Source: Actinomycetes bacterium (GTDB taxonomy: Bacteria; Actinomycetota; Acidimicrobiia; Acidimicrobiales; RAAP-2). From it: a stretch of 13,798 bases of DNA. Shown piece after piece: positions 11,417 to 13,798 of the stretch. The notes below the pieces were generated by a model, which saw only the letters and a program-made list of their open reading frames with translations, ran no database searches and was not told the DNA's origin. A program made the position numbers and the translations under genes. The DNA lies in NCBI GenBank assembly GCA_021801615.1, contig JAJYXS010000031.1:1-13798 (forward strand), read 5' to 3'. Each line of letters starts with the position of its first letter. Position 1 is the stretch's first letter.

Positions 11417-13629
11417 CGCGCGCTCCGCGTGGACGACCTTCGAGGCGGGGAGAACCGGCGCAGTCGCAGCGAGTTCGTGACGACGAAGACGCTGGAGAAC
11501 GCCATGGCCGCCGCCGCGACGATCGGGTTCACGATCCCGGCCACGGCAAGCGGGATCGCGACGACGTTGTAGCCGAACGCCCAGAGGAGGTTGCCCTCGA
11601 TCGTTCGAAGCGTCCGACGCGAAAGCACGATGGCGTCCGCTGCCGCGCGCAGGTCGCCGGAGACCAACGTGAGGTCGGAAGCCTCGATCGCCGCGTCGGC
11701 GCCCGTGCCGATCGCAAGGCCGAGATCGGCCCGAGCAAGGGCCGGGGCGTCGTTCACGCCGTCGCCGACCATTGCCACCACCTCGCCTGCGCCCTGCAGG
11801 CGGGCGATCTCGGCGGCCTTGTCGCCGGGGAGGACGCCGGCGAGCACCCGGTCGATCCCGACCTCGTCGGCGACGGCCCGGGCAGCCCGCTCGTTGTCGC
11901 CGGTGAGCAGGACGGGGCTGAGCCCCAATGCTCGGAGCTCTGCCACGGCCTCGCGGCTCGTCTCCTTGACGCGGTCGGCCACCGCCACCAGTCCGAGGAC
12001 GGCGCCGTCGGCGGCGACCGCCACCACCGTCGCCCCCGTCGACTCGAGGCGCTCCGCCTCGGCGACGAGGCGTGCGGGCAACACGAGCCCCGAATCGGCG
12101 AGCAACGAGGGACGGCCCACCACGACCGCATGGCCCTCGACCACCGCCTCCACCCCGAGACCGGCACGGGCCGTGAATTCCTCGGCCCGTGGCAAGGTGC
12201 CCAGGCGGGCCCTGGCGAAGGCGGCGACGGCTCGGGCGATGGGATGCTCGCTGGGGTCCTCGGCCGCCGCAGCCAGCCGAAGCAGCTCGTCGTCTCCGAC
12301 GCCGTCGGCGGGCACCAAGCCCGAGACGGCCATCCTCCCCTCCGTCAAGGTCCCGGTCTTGTCGAGCACGATCGTGCTGACCTTGCGGGTCTGCTCCAGG
12401 ACCTCGGGGCCCTTGATGACGATGCCGAGCTGGGCGCCCCTGCCGGTACCGACCATCAGGGCGGTCGGGGTGGCGAGACCGAGCGCGCAGGGGCACGCGA
12501 TCACGATCACCGCCACTGCGGTGGTGAAGGCGGCGGTGACCGCCGCGCCCGCGAGCAGCCATCCGACAAGGGTGAGGAGCGAGACGGTGACGACGACCGG
12601 CACGAAGACCGCGGAGACCCGGTCCGCCAAGCGCTGCACGGGAGCCTTGCCCGCCTGGGCCTCGGCAACGAGGCGGGTGATCTGAGCAAGAGCGGTGGAC
12701 GCACCTACGCGGGTCGCTTCCACCACCAGACGTCCCGAGGTGTTGACGGTCGCCCCGACCACCGTGTCGCCCGGGCCGACCTCGGCAGGGACCGGCTCGC
12801 CGGTGAGCATCGATTGGTCGATCGCAGAGGTGCCGGAGACCACCACCCCGTCGGTCGCGATCTTCTCTCCGGGTCGGACGACGAAGCGGTCGCCGACGGC
12901 GAGCGCTTCGACGGGCACCGCCACCTCCTCGTCGCCGCGAAGCAGACGGGCCTCCTTGGCCCCGAGCTCGAGCAGCGCTCGGATCGCGTCCCCCGAGCGC
13001 CGCTTCGCCCTCGCCTCGAGGTACCGGCCGAGCAGGATCAAGGCGGTGATCACCGCGGCGGTGTCGAAGTAGACGCTCGTCTGGATCCTCGCCGCCAGCA
13101 CGACCGTCGACCACACCCACGCCGACAGCGTGCCGACCGAGATGAGCGTGTCCATGGTCGCGACGGCGTGGCGGGCGTTGCGGGCAGCGGCACTGTGGAA
13201 CGGCCAGCCGGCGTAGAAGACCACCGGGGTCGCCAAGGCGAGCGAGATCCACTCCCATCCTGGCGGCCGGGACGCTGGAAGCCAGGCGAAGACCGCCAAG
13301 GGGACGCTCGAGACCACGGCCACGACCAGCCTGCGCCGATAGGGGCGGGACGGGTCCTTCTCGGCGACCGTCGCCGGGAGGCTGGCCCCGTACCCGGCGG
13401 TCTCGACGGCCCCGATCAGCTCTTCCACGCTGACCTGCGCGGGATCGAAGTCGACCGTCGCGTGCTCGGAGGCGAAGTTCACCGTCGCCTCGACCCCCGG
13501 GAGCCTGTTCAGGCGCTTCTCGACATGGGCAGCGCACGACGCGCACGTCATCCCGCTGATCGCAAGCTCGACGTGATCGTGGCGACCGCGGGCTCCCTCG
13601 TGCCGCTCGGCGTCGGTGCAGACGGCCAT
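11413..13629 (-). CDS. copA: Cu(I)-exporting P1B-type ATPase
   Basis: CopA pumps Cu(I) out of the cytoplasm using ATP. The 738-residue protein has one N-terminal metal-binding domain (G26-M-T-C29-A-S-C32), then membrane helices. The actuator loop carries T276-G-E-P. The transport motif is C379-P-C381, the phosphorylated Asp is D423 in DKTGT, the nucleotide-binding HP pair is at 462-463, and G622-D-G-V-N-D closes the P domain. The C-terminal helices carry G686-Y-N-V-V and M709-A-F-S-S, the pattern of the Cu(I)/Ag(I) subgroup. A short His-rich stretch (residues 10-19) precedes the metal-binding domain. The ATG at 13629 overlaps the copZ stop by one base (TGATG) and the gene's stop overlaps csoR. 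Silver may also be exported. Confidence 0.96.
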   Translation of the reverse strand: MAVCTDAERHEGARGRHDHVELAISGMTCASCAAHVEKRLNRLPGVEATVNFASEHATVDFDPAQVSVEELIGAVETAGYGASLPATVAEKDPSRPYRRRLVVAVVSSVPLAVFAWLPASRPPGWEWISLALATPVVFYAGWPFHSAAARNARHAVATMDTLISVGTLSAWVWSTVVLAARIQTSVYFDTAAVITALILLGRYLEARAKRRSGDAIRALLELGAKEARLLRGDEEVAVPVEALAVGDRFVVRPGEKIATDGVVVSGTSAIDQSMLTGEPVPAEVGPGDTVVGATVNTSGRLVVEATRVGASTALAQITRLVAEAQAGKAPVQRLADRVSAVFVPVVVTVSLLTLVGWLLAGAAVTAAFTTAVAVIVIACPCALGLATPTALMVGTGRGAQLGIVIKGPEVLEQTRKVSTIVLDKTGTLTEGRMAVSGLVPADGVGDDELLRLAAAAEDPSEHPIARAVAAFARARLGTLPRAEEFTARAGLGVEAVVEGHAVVVGRPSLLADSGLVLPARLVAEAERLESTGATVVAVAADGAVLGLVAVADRVKETSREAVAELRALGLSPVLLTGDNERAARAVADEVGIDRVLAGVLPGDKAAEIARLQGAGEVVAMVGDGVNDAPALARADLGLAIGTGADAAIEASDLTLVSGDLRAAADAIVLSRRTLRTIEGNLLWAFGYNVVAIPLAVAGIVNPIVAAAAMAFSSVFVVTNSLRLRRFSPPRRSSTRSAR

Positions 13630-13798
13630 CAGGTCACCTCGTAGCCGGCCTCTTCGATGGCGGCCCGGAGCGCCTCGTCGTCGAGATCGTCTCCTTGCAC
13701 CCTCACGAGCTTCGTGTCGAGCTCCACCTCGACCGAGCGAACCCCAGGCACCGAGAACAGTGCGCCGCTCACCGCCCGCTTGCAGTGCTCACAGGACA
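13629..13798 (-). CDS. copZ: Heavy-metal-associated domain copper chaperone, C-terminal part (runs off window)
   Basis: The 55 residues visible are a single HMA ferredoxin-like domain: S-C-E-H-C-K at the very edge gives the C-x-x-C copper site, then F-S-V-P-G-V-R-S-V-E-V, and A-I-E-E-A-G-Y-E-V at the end. Such proteins carry Cu(I) to CopA. The start and the usual G-M before the motif lie beyond position 13798; the two leftover bases, TG, would fit the end of an ATG codon for the expected Met. Its stop (13631-13629) shares one base with the copA start. It heads, or is near the head of, copZ-copA-csoR. The upstream CsoR operator is outside the window. Confidence 0.88.
   Translation of the reverse strand, partial: SCEHCKRAVSGALFSVPGVRSVEVELDTKLVRVQGDDLDDEALRAAIEEAGYEVT

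Noticed and set aside
11417..13546. Long minus-strand extension of the csoR frame through copA
   Set aside because: It is out of frame with the well-conserved CopA and is Arg/Gly-rich. CsoR begins at the ATG overlapping the copA stop.

Overview
The window is very GC-rich, gene-dense bacterial DNA, with G or C at most third codon positions. The gene content points to an actinobacterium (Actinomycetota): a Rex regulator heading a heme operon, a mycothiol-type glycosyltransferase (MshA) followed by a YbjN protein, a nickel superoxide dismutase, a short BldC-like helix-turn-helix protein and a CsoR copper regulator. It does not look like a typical Streptomyces or Mycobacterium locus, but class or genus cannot be fixed from this sequence alone. 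No tRNA, rRNA, CRISPR, phage, transposon or IS element was seen. No gap between genes exceeds about 90 bases.

Minus strand, 1-5242 (transcribed right to left): rex, hemA, hemC, hemD, hemB and the first 61 codons of hemL, which runs off the left edge. This is the C5 (glutamate) route to heme, from glutamyl-tRNA to uroporphyrinogen III, headed by the NADH/NAD+ sensor Rex. The hem genes are packed with 4-8 base start/stop overlaps. HemC and HemD each carry an in-frame tandem repeat.

Minus strand, 5276-9525: an S-adenosylmethionine hydroxide adenosyltransferase-like protein (DUF62), a 67-residue HTH protein, proC, a YbjN-family protein, an MshA-like glycosyltransferase and an XRE-family regulator. 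These form several short transcription units separated by GC hairpins. Several starts lie 6-9 bases after a TANNNT hexamer, which suggests leaderless transcripts.

9547-11036: a signal-peptidase-like maturation protease (sodX) diverges from sodN, the nickel superoxide dismutase, with only 51 bases between their starts. A small membrane-anchored, glycine-rich protein of unknown function follows on the plus strand.

Minus strand, 11078-13798: a copper-handling operon read as copZ (partial), copA, csoR, all overlapping.

Most of the window is recognisable housekeeping with a redox and metal theme: heme supply under Rex, a likely mycothiol step, Ni-SOD and copper efflux. I found no clearly new multi-gene system. 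The parts that deserve a second look are the repeat tracts in hemC and hemD, the substituted catalytic-site residues in HemA and the DUF62 protein, the recurrent leaderless-promoter pattern, and the compact sodX/sodN divergent region with its glycine-rich neighbour.
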